Shown: positions 47,229 to 56,653 of the stretch, piece after piece
Numbering within the stretch: the stretch's first letter is position 1
Layout of the letters: the number at the start of each line of letters is the position of its first letter
Assembly: GCF_000400485.1 (NCBI RefSeq)
Contig: NZ_ASHR01000030.1
Coordinates: 124,001 to 188,000, forward strand
Length of the DNA: 64,000 bases
Direction of reading: 5' to 3'
From: Agrococcus pavilionensis RW1
Lineage (GTDB): Bacteria > Actinomycetota > Actinomycetes > Actinomycetales > Microbacteriaceae
The notes under the pieces: generated by a model
What the model was told of the DNA's origin: nothing
Database searches by the model: none
The model's input: only the letters and a program-made list of their open reading frames with translations
Made by a program: the position numbers and the translations under genes

Positions 47229-49934
47229 ATGGAGTCGCGCATCGACCTCCCGCGCCCGCCCGCCGAGCCGGAGCCCGCGTCGTTCCCGCTGCTCGCGAGC
47301 CTCGCTCCGGTGCTCGGGGCCGTGGCCATGTGGCTGCTGCTGCAGACGCCCACCGTGCTCGTGCTCGCGCTGCTCGGCCCGGTGATCGCGCTCGCGAGCC
47401 TCGGCGACGGCAGGCGCGTGCGGCGCGCGCGGTCGCGCCGCGAGGAGGCGCGCTGGCGCGCGGAGATCGCGGATGCCGCGGAGCGCATCGACCGGGCGGT
47501 CGGGGAGCGGCGGCGCGAGCTCGAGGCCGCGCACCCCGACGCGCGACGGGTCGCGGCGCGGCCGCCGCACGACCCGCACCGCTGGCGCCGCTCGCGCGGG
47601 GCGCCGCTCGACGTCGTGCTCGGCATCGGTGCGCTGCCCTCGGGGATCGTCGTCGAGGGCGCCGTCCCCACGCGCGACCCCGCCGCGCTGCGGCTCGGCG
47701 CTGCCGAGGAGGTGACGCGGCTGCGCTCGGCCGCGGCGGTCGTCGAGGGGCCGGTGACGGTCGACGCGCGCGACGGGATCGGCTTCGTCGGCCCGCCCGC
47801 GATCGCGGTCGCGCTCGCGCGCGCCGCGCTCGTGCAGGTGCTCGACGTCGTCGCGCCCGACGAGGCGGAGGTCATCGCGCCCGACGGCGAGGCGTGGCAC
47901 TGGCTCGCGCCCCTCCCGCACCCCGTGCACCGGGAGCCGGGCGGGCACGTGCGGGTCGTCGGCGACGACGTCGACGTCACGATCGCGACCGCGCTCGCGC
48001 CTGCGCTCCTGCCGCGCGAGTGCCGCGTCGTGGTGCGGGCCGCGCTCGACGCCGCTCGGCTCGCGGGCCGCGAGCTCGCGCCCACGGCGCTCAGCGAGCG
48101 GGAGGCGGCGAGCGCCGCCCGCTCGCTCGCGCTCGCCGCCGAGCACGCGGGGTTCCTGCGCGCCGGCGGGCTCCCCGCCCGCGTCGACCTCGACGCGCTG
48201 CCGACGGGGGAGCGCGGCCTCGAGGCGGTCTTCCTCGTCGCCGACGCCCCGGTGGTGCTCGACCTCGTGCGCGACGGCCCGCACGCGGTCGTCGGCGGCA
48301 CGACCGGCGCAGGCAAGAGCGAGCTGCTCGTCGCGTGGGTCGCGGCGATGGCGGCAGGCCGCTCGACCGAGGAGGTGTCGTTCCTGCTCGTCGACTTCAA
48401 GGGCGGCGCGTCCTTCACGGCGCTGCAGGCGCTCGCGCACGTCGTCGGCGTCATGACCGATCTCGACGAGGCGGGCGCGCGACGGGCGATCGAGAGCCTC
48501 CGCGCCGAGCTGCGGCGGCGCGAGCGCGCGCTCGCTGAGCGGGGCGCGCGCTCGATCGAGGAGGCGACCGGGCTGCCGCGCCTCGTGATCGTCGTCGACG
48601 AGTTCGCCGCGATGCTCGACGAGCTGCCCGACCTGCACCGGCTCTTCGTCGACCTCGCGGCGCGGGGACGCTCGCTCGGCGTGCACCTCGTGCTGTGCAC
48701 GCAGCGACCGGCCGACGCGGTGCGCGACGCGCTGCTCGCGAACTGCGGCATCCGCATCTCGCTGCGCGTCACCTCCGAGGCCGACGCCGTCGCGGTGACC
48801 GGGAGTCCGGAGGCGGCGGCGATCCCGCTCGAGGCGCGCGGGCGATGCGTCGTGCGCGTGAGCGGCGGCGCCACCCGGCTCGCGCAAGCCGCGCTCGCGT
48901 CGCCCGCGCTCCTGCAGCGGCTCGTGTCGGCGGCCGCGGCGATGCCGAGGCCGCCGCGGCCGTGGCGCGAGCCGCTCCCGGCCCGCGTGCGGCTCACCGA
49001 CGTGCCGCTCGCGAGCGCGGCCGGCGGCGGCGAGGGCGCCGGCGATCGCACGGTGCGGCTCGGCCTCGTCGACCGGCCGGCGCGGCAGGCGGTCGAGCCC
49101 GTGCGGTGGCGGCCGGCCGTGGACGGTCCGCTGCTCGCGATCGGGGGTGCGGGCAGCGGCCGCTCGAGCCTCGCCGACCTCATCGCGGGCCAGCTCGGCG
49201 TCGCGGTCATCGATCGGGAGGACGCGCTGTGGGACGCGCTCGAGGAGGCCGGGGCACCCGGAGCGCACAGCGCGCTCGTCGTCGACGACCTCGACCTGCA
49301 GCTCGCTCGGCTCGGCGAGGCGCAGCAAGCGGTCGCGGTGCAGCTGCTGCTGCGCCGCATGCGCGAGGGCGCCGCCGTCGCGCTCACCGCGCGGCGCGTC
49401 TCGAGCGCGATGAGCCAGGTCGCCGCGCTCGCCGAGTGGCTGGTGCTGCTGCGGATCGCGAGCCGGCAGGAGCACGTCGTCGCGGGCGGCGCCGGCGCGC
49501 TGCACGACGCCGGGCTGCCGCCCGGCGCGGGCTGGCTCGCCGACGAGCGCATCCAGCTCGCGCTGCCCGACGCGCCGGCGCCGCGGCGAGCGCCCGCGAC
49601 CGTGCCGATGCCGCAGGGGCCGCTCGCCGTCGTGCTGGGAGCGGGAGCCGCGCTGCCGGCCTCGCTCGCGGGCGCCGCGCGACCTGCCGTCGGCGCGACC
49701 GCGACCGCGGTCGTCGGCTCGGTCACCGAGTGGGAGGCGGCGTGGGGCGAGCTCGACCGGCTCCGCGCCGAGCGTCCCGTGGTCGTGCTCGGCGTCGAGG
49801 AGCGGGCGCTCCGGCAGGTGCTGCGGCACGCGCCGCTCGCGCCGCCGATGCGCGAAGCGCCCGCCTGGCTGCTCCAGGGCGGGCGCTTCGCGAGGCTGCG
49901 CTATCCGAGCAGCGACGCCACCGATGCTGCCTGA
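47229..49934 (+). CDS. FtsK/SpoIIIE (EssC-like) ATPase
   Basis: 901 residues. Two membrane helices at about 17-35 and 37-55, a domain of unknown fold to ~330, then the main FtsK ATPase with Walker A GGTTGAGKSELL (near 355), LLVDFKGGASF, and Walker B IVVDEFAAMLDELP. A second ATPase domain near 630-760 is degenerate: GGAGSGRSSLAD has Arg in place of the Walker lysine, with ALVVDDLDLQ after it. This arrangement resembles EssC/EccC of type VII secretion more than DNA-pumping FtsK; no gamma DNA-binding domain is seen. No WXG100 gene is near. Its end overlaps the end of ald by 34 bases. Confidence 0.85.
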   Translation: MESRIDLPRPPAEPEPASFPLLASLAPVLGAVAMWLLLQTPTVLVLALLGPVIALASLGDGRRVRRARSRREEARWRAEIADAAERIDRAVGERRRELEAAHPDARRVAARPPHDPHRWRRSRGAPLDVVLGIGALPSGIVVEGAVPTRDPAALRLGAAEEVTRLRSAAAVVEGPVTVDARDGIGFVGPPAIAVALARAALVQVLDVVAPDEAEVIAPDGEAWHWLAPLPHPVHREPGGHVRVVGDDVDVTIATALAPALLPRECRVVVRAALDAARLAGRELAPTALSEREAASAARSLALAAEHAGFLRAGGLPARVDLDALPTGERGLEAVFLVADAPVVLDLVRDGPHAVVGGTTGAGKSELLVAWVAAMAAGRSTEEVSFLLVDFKGGASFTALQALAHVVGVMTDLDEAGARRAIESLRAELRRRERALAERGARSIEEATGLPRLVIVVDEFAAMLDELPDLHRLFVDLAARGRSLGVHLVLCTQRPADAVRDALLANCGIRISLRVTSEADAVAVTGSPEAAAIPLEARGRCVVRVSGGATRLAQAALASPALLQRLVSAAAAMPRPPRPWREPLPARVRLTDVPLASAAGGGEGAGDRTVRLGLVDRPARQAVEPVRWRPAVDGPLLAIGGAGSGRSSLADLIAGQLGVAVIDREDALWDALEEAGAPGAHSALVVDDLDLQLARLGEAQQAVAVQLLLRRMREGAAVALTARRVSSAMSQVAALAEWLVLLRIASRQEHVVAGGAGALHDAGLPPGAGWLADERIQLALPDAPAPRRAPATVPMPQGPLAVVLGAGAALPASLAGAARPAVGATATAVVGSVTEWEAAWGELDRLRAERPVVVLGVEERALRQVLRHAPLAPPMREAPAWLLQGGRFARLRYPSSDATDAA

Positions 49935-51013
49935 AGGCCGAGGGCCGAGGCGACGCCCTCGTGCGCCACCCGTCCGCCCGTGGTGTTGAGGCCCGCCGCG
50001 AGACCGGCGTCCGCCTGCAGGGCGTCGCGCCAGCCGAGGTCGGCGAGCCGCAGCGTCGCCGCGAGCGTCGCATTCGTGAGCGCCTCCGTCGACGTGCGCG
50101 GCACGGCACCGGGCAGGTTCGCGACGCACGCGAACACGGTGCCGTGCACGTCGAACGTCGGGTCGCCGTGCGTCGTCGGCCGGGAGTCGGCGAAGCACCC
50201 GCCCTGGTCGATCGCGATGTCGACGAGCACCGAGCCGGGACGCATCCGCTCGACGAGCTCGCTCGAGACGAGCTTCGGCGCCTTCGCGCCCGGGATGAGC
50301 ACCGAGCCGATCACGAGGTCGGCGTCGACGACGGCCTGCTCGACCGTCACGCGGTTGGAGTGCAGCGTCTGCACGCGCCCGCCGTAGATCGCGTCGAACT
50401 GGCGCAGTCGCGGGAGCGAGACGTCGAGCACCGTGACGCGCGAGCCGAGCCCGACGGCCATCTCGACCGCCGCGGTGCCGGCGACGCCGCCGCCGAGCAC
50501 GACCGTGTGCCCCGAGCGCGTGCCGGGCACGCCGCCGAGCAGCAGCCCGGCGCCGCCCTGCGGCGCGGTGAGCAGCGAGGCGCCCTGCACGACCGAGAGC
50601 CGGCCGGCGACCTCGCTCATCGGGGCGAGCATCGGCAGCGAGCCGTCGGGTCCGCGCACCGTCTCGTAGGCGATCGCGGTCGTGCCGCGATCGAGCAGCG
50701 CCTGCGCGAGCTCGGGCGCCGCCGCGAGGTGGAGGTAGGCGAAGAGCGTCAGGTCGTCGCGCAGGAGGTCGAGCTCCGGCCCGACGGGCTCCTTGACCTT
50801 GAGCACGAGCTGCGCGCTCCAGGCCTCCTCGGCCGTCGCGACGATGCGCGCGCCGGCCGCCTCGAACGCCTCGTCCGCGATGCCGCTGCCGACGCCCGCG
50901 CCCGACTCGACGAGCACCTCGTGGCCGCGCGCGACGAGCTCCGTCGCGCCGGTGGCGGTGAGCGCGACCCGCGCCTCGTCGGTCTTGATCTCGCGCGGGA
51001 CGCCGATGAGCAT
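49901..51013 (-). CDS. ald: Alanine dehydrogenase
   Basis: 370 residues. NAD-dependent conversion of alanine to pyruvate and ammonia. Begins [24 protein letters not shown] substrate motif ([11 protein letters not shown]); Rossmann loop [16 protein letters not shown]; and [21 protein letters not shown] 51013 overlaps the gabT stop, so the two are coupled. Confidence 0.95.
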   Translation of the reverse strand: MLIGVPREIKTDEARVALTATGATELVARGHEVLVESGAGVGSGIADEAFEAAGARIVATAEEAWSAQLVLKVKEPVGPELDLLRDDLTLFAYLHLAAAPELAQALLDRGTTAIAYETVRGPDGSLPMLAPMSEVAGRLSVVQGASLLTAPQGGAGLLLGGVPGTRSGHTVVLGGGVAGTAAVEMAVGLGSRVTVLDVSLPRLRQFDAIYGGRVQTLHSNRVTVEQAVVDADLVIGSVLIPGAKAPKLVSSELVERMRPGSVLVDIAIDQGGCFADSRPTTHGDPTFDVHGTVFACVANLPGAVPRTSTEALTNATLAATLRLADLGWRDALQADAGLAAGLNTTGGRVAHEGVASALGLQAASVASLLG

Positions 51014-52344
51014 CAGGCGGCCTTCGTGCTCGCGATCGCGCGATCGATGACGTCGACCGCCTCGCGCAGCTGGTCGTCGGTGATCGCGAGGCTCGGCAGG
51101 AACCGCAGCACGTTGTAGTCGGTGCCGGCGGTGAGCACGAGCACGCCGTCCTCGCCGCACGCCTTCGAGATGGGCGCGGCGGGCACGGGGGCGCCCGTCG
51201 CGGGGTCGACGAGCTCGATCGCGAGCATCGCGCCGCGGCCGCGCACCTCGATGATCTCCTCGTGGCGCTCGGCGAGCTCGTCGAGCAGCGGGCGCAGCAC
51301 GCGCTCGACCCGCTGGGCCTGCGCGTTGAGGTCGTGCTCCTCGATCTGCTCGAAGACGGCGACCGCCGCGGCGCACGAGACGGGATTGCCGCCGAAGGTG
51401 CCGCCGATGCCGCCGGTGTGCACGGAGTCCATGATCTCGGCACGGCCGGTGACGCCCGCGAGCGGCATGCCGCCCGCGATGCCCTTGGCGGAGAGCACCA
51501 TGTCGGGCTCCCAGCCGAACAGCGACGACGCGAAGGTCGCGCCGGTGCGCGAGATGCCCGACTGCACCTCGTCGGCGATCATGACGACGCCGTTCGCGGT
51601 GCACCACTCCTGCATCGCGGGCAGGTAGCCGTCGGCGGGCACGATGAAGCCGCCCTCGCCCTGGATGGGCTCGATCACGAGGCACGCGAGGTCGGAGACG
51701 CCGACGTGCTTCTCGAGGTAGTACTGCGTGCGCTCGGCCGCCTCGGCGCCGTCGAGCCCGTCGTGCAGCGGGTAGGAGCCCGGGGCGTGGAAGATGTCGG
51801 AGGCGAGCGGACCCATGCCCGTCGCGTACGGCGCGGGCTTGAAGTTCATCGTCATCGTGAGGTTCGTGCGGCCGTGATAGCCGTGCTCCACGACGGCGAC
51901 CGCGCGGCGGCCGGTGAACTTGCGCGCGATCTTCACGCCGTTCTCGACGGCCTCCGAGCCGGAGTTGACGAAGAAGGTCTTCTTCGCGAAGTCGCCGGGG
52001 GTGTGCTTCGCGAGGTACTCGGCGACGCGCACGTAGGGCTCGTAGGGCGTCGTGCCGAAGAGCGAGTGGGTGAGCTTGCCGACCTGCTCGCGCACCGCGG
52101 CGACGACCGCGTCGTTCGTGTGGCCGATCGTCGTCACGCCGATGCCGCAGCCGAGGTCGATGAAGCGGTTGCCGTCGACGTCGGTGATGATCGCGTCATG
52201 CGCCTCGGCGATGAACACGGGCAGCTGGTGGGGGATGCCCTGGGGGACGGCGGCCGCCTTCCGCTCGAGGAGCGCGCGGCTGTTCGGGCCGGGGATCTCC
52301 GTGACGATCGAGCGGGAGGGCGCGGTGGCGACGGTGTCAGTCAT
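51013..52344 (-). CDS. gabT: 4-aminobutyrate transaminase (class III)
   Basis: 443 residues. PLP aminotransferase moving the amino group of GABA (or a related omega-amino acid) to 2-oxoglutarate. Motifs: [43 protein letters not shown], and the PLP lysine in [15 protein letters not shown]. Coupled to ald, which could recycle amino groups through alanine. No gabD is in the window. A -10 box lies seven bases before ATG 52344. Confidence 0.92.
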   Translation of the reverse strand: MTDTVATAPSRSIVTEIPGPNSRALLERKAAAVPQGIPHQLPVFIAEAHDAIITDVDGNRFIDLGCGIGVTTIGHTNDAVVAAVREQVGKLTHSLFGTTPYEPYVRVAEYLAKHTPGDFAKKTFFVNSGSEAVENGVKIARKFTGRRAVAVVEHGYHGRTNLTMTMNFKPAPYATGMGPLASDIFHAPGSYPLHDGLDGAEAAERTQYYLEKHVGVSDLACLVIEPIQGEGGFIVPADGYLPAMQEWCTANGVVMIADEVQSGISRTGATFASSLFGWEPDMVLSAKGIAGGMPLAGVTGRAEIMDSVHTGGIGGTFGGNPVSCAAAVAVFEQIEEHDLNAQAQRVERVLRPLLDELAERHEEIIEVRGRGAMLAIELVDPATGAPVPAAPISKACGEDGVLVLTAGTDYNVLRFLPSLAITDDQLREAVDVIDRAIASTKAA

Positions 52345-52351
52345 GCCGCCG

Positions 52352-52405
52352 ATCCTACGCCTGAGCGCGCGCGAGCGGGCGCTCCCGACGGGCCGCGCCT
52401 ACGCT
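52352..52405. promoter_or_regulatory. Divergent leaderless promoters, gabT and OsmC
   Basis: The 67 bases between the two starts hold TAGGAT on the minus strand (52352-52357, seven bases before gabT ATG 52344) and TACGCT on the plus strand (52400-52405, six bases before ATG 52412). Confidence 0.55.
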
Positions 52406-52411
52406 GGAGCC

Positions 52412-52930
52412 ATGCCGATGCGCCACGCCTATGCCGTCGAGGTCGAGTGGACGGGAGCGGGCTCCGAGGGCACCGCGACCTACCGCTCCTACACGCGCGA
52501 GCACGTCGTGCGCATCGAGGGCCTCCCCGACATCCTCGGCTCCGCCGATCCGACGTTCCGCGGCGACCGCGGTCGCCACAACCCCGAGCAGCTGCTGCTC
52601 GCGGCGCTCGCGCAGTGCCACATGCTCAGCTACCTCCACCAGGCTGCGAGCCGCGGCATCGTCGTGACCGCCTACCGCGACGCGGCGACGGGCGAGATGG
52701 AGACGAGCGGCACCGGCGGCCGCTTCACGCGCGCGGTGCTGCACCCCGTCGTCACGATCGCCGACGCGACCCAGGCGGCGGATGCGCTCGACGCGCACGG
52801 GCAGGCCGGTCGCGACTGCTTCATCGCATCCTCCGTCGCGTTCCCGGTGCTGCACGAGCCGACGATCGTCGCGGACGGCGAGGTCGTCGCGCAGCACGAC
52901 CGGGCCGCCGAGGCCGAGGGAGCCCGCTGA
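52412..52930 (+). CDS. OsmC family peroxiredoxin-like protein
   Basis: 172 residues. Reduces organic hydroperoxides in known family members. The two active cysteines are in [10 protein letters not shown] and [19 protein letters not shown] is the family helix. ATG 52412 is fixed by the leaderless box. The stop overlaps the dxr start (TGATG). Confidence 0.88.
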   Translation: MPMRHAYAVEVEWTGAGSEGTATYRSYTREHVVRIEGLPDILGSADPTFRGDRGRHNPEQLLLAALAQCHMLSYLHQAASRGIVVTAYRDAATGEMETSGTGGRFTRAVLHPVVTIADATQAADALDAHGQAGRDCFIASSVAFPVLHEPTIVADGEVVAQHDRAAEAEGAR

Positions 52931-54012
52931 TGCGCCGCCGCGTGATCGTGCTCGGCTCGACCGGCTCGATCGGCACGCAGACCCTCGACGTCATCCGCGC
53001 GAACCCCGACCGCTTCGAGGTCGCCGGGCTCGTCGCCGGCAGCGACCGCGCGGGCCTCGAGGCGCAGCAGGCCGAGTTCGGCGGCGAGGCCGCGCTCGGC
53101 GCCGACGCCGCCGTGACGATGATCGAGTCGGTCGAGAGCGACGTCGTCGTCAACGGCATCACGGGCTCCGTCGGCCTCGCGCCGACGCTCGCCGCGCTCG
53201 ACGCCGGCCGCGTGCTCGCGCTCGCCAACAAGGAGTCGCTCATCGCGGGCGGCGACCTCGTCATGCAGCGCGCGCGGCCCGGCCAGATCGTGCCGGTCGA
53301 CTCCGAGCACTCGGCGATCGCGCAGTGCCTGCTCGCGGGCGACGCGCGCGAGGTCCGCAGGCTCGTGCTCACGGCATCCGGGGGTCCGTTCCGAGGCTGG
53401 TCGCGCGAGCGGATGGCGGCCGTGAGCCCCGCGGATGCGCTCGCGCACCCCACGTGGGACATGGGCCCGATGGTGACGACGAACTCCGCGACGCTCGTGA
53501 ACAAGGGACTCGAGGTCATCGAGGCCCACTTGCTGTTCGACGTGCCCTTCGACCGCATCGACGTGACGGTGCACCCGCAGTCGATCGTGCACTCGATGGT
53601 CGAGTTCGTCGACGGCTCGACGATCGCGCAGGCCTCGCCGCCCGACATGCGGCTGCCGATCTCGCTCGGCCTCGACTGGCCGCACCGCGTCGCGGGCGTC
53701 GGCGTGCCGCTCGACTGGACGCGCGCGTCGACCTGGACGTTCGAGCCGCTCGACGAGGATGCGTTCCCGTCGGTCGCGCTCGCGAAGCGCGTCGGGCGGG
53801 CGGGCTCGACGTTCCCCGCGGTCTTCAACGCCGCGAACGAGCAAGCGGTGCAGGCCTTCCACCTCGGCGAGATCGGCTTCCTCGACATCCTGCCGGCGGT
53901 CGAGCGCGTGCTCGAGCAGCACGAGCCGGGCGAGCTCACGGTCGAGCACGTGCTGCAGGCCGAGCGCTGGGCGCGTCGCGCCGCCGACGAGATCTGCGGC
54001 GTCGGGCGGTGA
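52930..54012 (+). CDS. dxr: 1-deoxy-D-xylulose-5-phosphate reductoisomerase
   Basis: 360 residues. Second step of the MEP isoprenoid pathway. NADPH loop [27 protein letters not shown], metal and substrate motifs VDSEHSAI and [10 protein letters not shown], and the flexible loop HPTWDMG. ispG of the same pathway is at 57628. Confidence 0.95.
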   Translation: MRRRVIVLGSTGSIGTQTLDVIRANPDRFEVAGLVAGSDRAGLEAQQAEFGGEAALGADAAVTMIESVESDVVVNGITGSVGLAPTLAALDAGRVLALANKESLIAGGDLVMQRARPGQIVPVDSEHSAIAQCLLAGDAREVRRLVLTASGGPFRGWSRERMAAVSPADALAHPTWDMGPMVTTNSATLVNKGLEVIEAHLLFDVPFDRIDVTVHPQSIVHSMVEFVDGSTIAQASPPDMRLPISLGLDWPHRVAGVGVPLDWTRASTWTFEPLDEDAFPSVALAKRVGRAGSTFPAVFNAANEQAVQAFHLGEIGFLDILPAVERVLEQHEPGELTVEHVLQAERWARRAADEICGVGR

Positions 54013-54473
54013 CGGTCGAGGTCCGACGAGCGACGGCGGCGGATGCGTGGAGGCTCGCGGCGTCGGAGCCTCCCGGCGCCGCTGTGGCTGCGTCGCACCT
54101 GCGCCGGCAGGAGGCGGGCGAGGTGCTCTTCCTCGTCGCGCTCGAGGACGGCGAGCCGCTCGGCTCTGGCGTGCTCGTGCCGGGTGACGTGCCCGAGCTG
54201 CGCCACCTCTTCGTCGCCGAGGCCGCGCGCGGCCGTGGCATCGGCGCCTCGCTCATCGGCGCTGCCGAGCGGGAGGCGGCGGCGATGGGGGCGACGCTCG
54301 TCGAGCTCGGCGTGGGCGTCGACAACCCGAGAGCGGCGGCGCTCTACCGCCGCCTCGGCTACGCCGAGACGGGAGAGCGCTCGAAGACGACGTACGAGTA
54401 CGTCGACCGCGACGGCGTGCGCCGCACCGCGACGGAGACGGACGTGCACATGCGGAAGCGGCTGCGAGGCTGA
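54009..54473 (+). CDS. GNAT-family N-acetyltransferase
   Basis: 154 residues from GTG 54009, overlapping the dxr stop. Acetyl-CoA loop in [18 protein letters not shown]; beta-bulge segment ELRHLFV; C-terminal [10 protein letters not shown]. The substrate is unknown. Confidence 0.85.
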   Translation: MTVEVRRATAADAWRLAASEPPGAAVAASHLRRQEAGEVLFLVALEDGEPLGSGVLVPGDVPELRHLFVAEAARGRGIGASLIGAAEREAAAMGATLVELGVGVDNPRAAALYRRLGYAETGERSKTTYEYVDRDGVRRTATETDVHMRKRLRG

Positions 54474-54499
54474 CGCGGCGCTGCCGCGCCGCGCGCAAC

Positions 54500-54557
54500 G
54501 GACCCCATCTCGGCATGCGGACCCGAGATCTCGGGTCCCGTTCGGGAGATGGGGTCC
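54500..54557. repeat. Nested palindromes between convergent genes
   Basis: Outer arms GGACCCCATCTC (54500-54511) and GAGATGGGGTCC (54546-54557) are exact complements. Inside is a perfect 20-bp palindrome, GGACCCGAGATCTCGGGTCC (54519-54538), which repeats the outer GGACCC/GGGTCC ends. It lies between the GNAT stop (54473) and the stop of the minus-strand gene (54627). Probably a two-way terminator or a dispersed palindromic element. Confidence 0.8.
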
Positions 54558-54626
54558 AGGTATGCGCCTGTGTCGAGTCAAGGAGGATCGAGCGGGAGGG
54601 GTTGCGCGCGGCGCACGAGGCGGGCG

Positions 54627-55232
54627 TCAGCCCGAGCGGTCGAGCTCGACGCGCACGTCGGCGGCGTCGATCGCCGCGACGACCTCGCCCGCGTCGTCCC
54701 ACCAGCGCGCGTAGTGGTCGGGATCGCGGTTGATCTGCACCGCGTGCGCGACGCGCGTCGGCGCCATCGCGTCGCGGCCCTCGACCCTCGCGAGCGCGCG
54801 GTAGAAGAGCACGGCCGAGCCGTACGCATCCATGCGCACCTCGTACGGGCCCCAGCCGTCGCGCTGCTGGAAGAGGCCGCGCGAGTCGGGCCCCGCCTCG
54901 TCGCCTCGATCGAGCACCCGCAGGCTCGACTCGCCCATCGCCGTCATGACCGCGAGCCGCACGTCGCGCTCCGAGAGGCCCAGGTCGCGGCCCGCGCGCA
55001 TGATGATCGCCGCGTGCTCGAGCTGCGCGTCGCGCCAGTCGCCGACCCGCGCGGGCAGCTCGCCCTCGACGCGCGCCGACTGCGGCACCGGCACGGGCTC
55101 GGCGGGAGGCCTCGACGCGACGAAGACGAGCAGCACGACGAGCGCGACGCCGACGAGCCCCGCGATGAGGCCGAGGGCGCTCCCGCCGGGCGCGACGCGC
55201 TCGGCGACGGCGCGGCGGGCGGGAGCGGGCAT
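54627..55232 (-). CDS. Membrane-anchored lysozyme-like/transglycosylase-like protein
   Basis: 201 residues. One N-terminal membrane helix (about residues 19-41). The outside domain has MTAMGESSLRVLDRGDEAG, DSRGLFQQRDGWG and YGSAVLFYRALARV, a pattern of actinobacterial lysozyme-fold proteins with a catalytic-type glutamate (GES). Enzyme activity is inferred. ATG 55232 is preferred over an upstream ATG at 55283 because TAGCGT lies seven bases before it. Confidence 0.72.
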   Translation of the reverse strand: MPAPARRAVAERVAPGGSALGLIAGLVGVALVVLLVFVASRPPAEPVPVPQSARVEGELPARVGDWRDAQLEHAAIIMRAGRDLGLSERDVRLAVMTAMGESSLRVLDRGDEAGPDSRGLFQQRDGWGPYEVRMDAYGSAVLFYRALARVEGRDAMAPTRVAHAVQINRDPDHYARWWDDAGEVVAAIDAADVRVELDRSG

Positions 55233-55239
55233 GCGAGTG

Positions 55240-55245
55240 ACGCTA
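55240..55245 (-). promoter_or_regulatory. Leaderless -10 box for the lysozyme-like gene
   Basis: TAGCGT on the minus strand, seven bases before ATG 55232. Confidence 0.55.
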
Positions 55246-55318
55246 GCCGCGCCGCCTATGGACGCCACCGCATCCGCGTGCACGGCTGATAGGTGCCGGC
55301 AGTAGCCTGACGGGCGAC

Positions 55319-56647
55319 ATGGAAGCCGTGCTGCTCTACGCCGTCGGCGTGCTCGTCGTCGTGATCGGCCTGGCCGTCTCGATCGGCCTGCACGAGATCG
55401 GCCACCTCGTGCCCGCGAAGCTCTTCGGCGTGCGCGTCGGGCAGTGGATGATCGGCTTCGGCCCGACGCTCTTCTCGCGGCGCTTCGGCGAGACCGAGTA
55501 CGGCGTGAAGGCGATCCCGCTCGGCGGCTACATCTCGATGTCGGGCATGTTCCCGCCGCTCAAGGTCGGCGGGGAGTCGAGGGATGCGTCGACGGGCTTC
55601 TTCGACACCCTCGTCCAGGACGCGCGCGACTCGAGCGCTGAGACGATCCACGAGGGCGAGGAGGAGCGGGCGTTCTGGCGCCTCGCGACGTGGAAGCGCA
55701 TCGCCATCATGCTCGGCGGGCCGCTCATGAACCTCGTGCTCGCGGTCGTGCTCTACGCGATCGTGCTGTGCGGCTTCGGCATCGCGGTGCCCTCGACGAC
55801 CGTCGCGAGCGTCTCGGAGTGCGTCATCGCGGCCTCGGAGCAGCGGGCGGAGTGCGAGCCCGGCGACCCGCTCGCGCCCGCCGCCGAGGCGGGCGTGCAG
55901 CCAGGCGACACGATCGTCTCGATCGACGGGCAGCCCGCGGGCAGCTGGGATGACGTGCAGGCCGCGATCCGCGACCTCGCGGGGCAGCGGGTCGAGCTCG
56001 TCGTCGAGCGCGACGGCGCCCGGCAGGCGCTGCAGCTCACGCCGCTCGCGACCGAGCGCTACGTCTTCGACGACCGCGGCGATCCCGTCGAGGTCGACGG
56101 TCGGCAGCTCACCGAGACGGTCGGCTTCGCGGGCGTCGGCCCGCAGTACGAGGTCGCGCAGCAGCCCGCATCGGCGGTGCTGCCCGCGGTCGGCGACAAC
56201 GTCTGGCGCGTCGGGCAGCTCATCGTCAACCTGCCGCAGCGGCTCGTCGACGTCGCCGCGGCGGCGTTCGGGCCGGGGGAGCGCGACCCGAACGGCCCGA
56301 TGTCGGTCGTCGGCGTCGGCCGCATGGCCGGCGAGATCGCGGCGCTCGACCAGGTGCCGGTGCTCGAGCGCATCAGCGCGATGGTGCAGCTGCTCGCGAG
56401 CCTCAACGTCGCGCTGTTCGTCTTCAACCTCATCCCGCTCATGCCGCTCGACGGCGGCCACATCCTCGGCGCGGTCGTCGACGCGGTGCGGCGCGGCTGG
56501 GCGAGGCTGCGCGGCACGGTCGCGACGCCGCTCGACACCGCGAAGTGGGTGCCGGTCACGCTCGTCGTCACGGGCCTGCTCGGCATCATGAGCGCGCTGC
56601 TCATCTACGCCGACATCGTCAAGCCGATCGCGCTGTTCGGGGGGTAG
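55319..56647 (+). CDS. rseP: Site-2 protease (RseP/Rip1 family)
   Basis: 442 residues, about four membrane helices. Intramembrane zinc protease that cuts anti-sigma factors and other membrane proteins. HEIGH in GLHEIGHLVPAKLFG gives the zinc ligands and catalytic Glu; the second metal motif is LMPLDGGHI. A PDZ domain lies in the middle (AAEAGVQPGDTIVSIDGQPA). A TAGCCT box ten bases before ATG 55319 implies a very short leader. Neighbour of dxr and ispG as in mycobacteria. Confidence 0.92.
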   Translation: MEAVLLYAVGVLVVVIGLAVSIGLHEIGHLVPAKLFGVRVGQWMIGFGPTLFSRRFGETEYGVKAIPLGGYISMSGMFPPLKVGGESRDASTGFFDTLVQDARDSSAETIHEGEEERAFWRLATWKRIAIMLGGPLMNLVLAVVLYAIVLCGFGIAVPSTTVASVSECVIAASEQRAECEPGDPLAPAAEAGVQPGDTIVSIDGQPAGSWDDVQAAIRDLAGQRVELVVERDGARQALQLTPLATERYVFDDRGDPVEVDGRQLTETVGFAGVGPQYEVAQQPASAVLPAVGDNVWRVGQLIVNLPQRLVDVAAAAFGPGERDPNGPMSVVGVGRMAGEIAALDQVPVLERISAMVQLLASLNVALFVFNLIPLMPLDGGHILGAVVDAVRRGWARLRGTVATPLDTAKWVPVTLVVTGLLGIMSALLIYADIVKPIALFGG

Positions 56648-56653
56648 CGGGGG

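Noticed and set aside
43802-49726. A 1974-codon minus-strand frame opposite the DUF58, transglutaminase and FtsK-like genes.
   Set aside because: Ser/Arg/Ala-rich translation without motifs, and all three plus-strand genes are clear.
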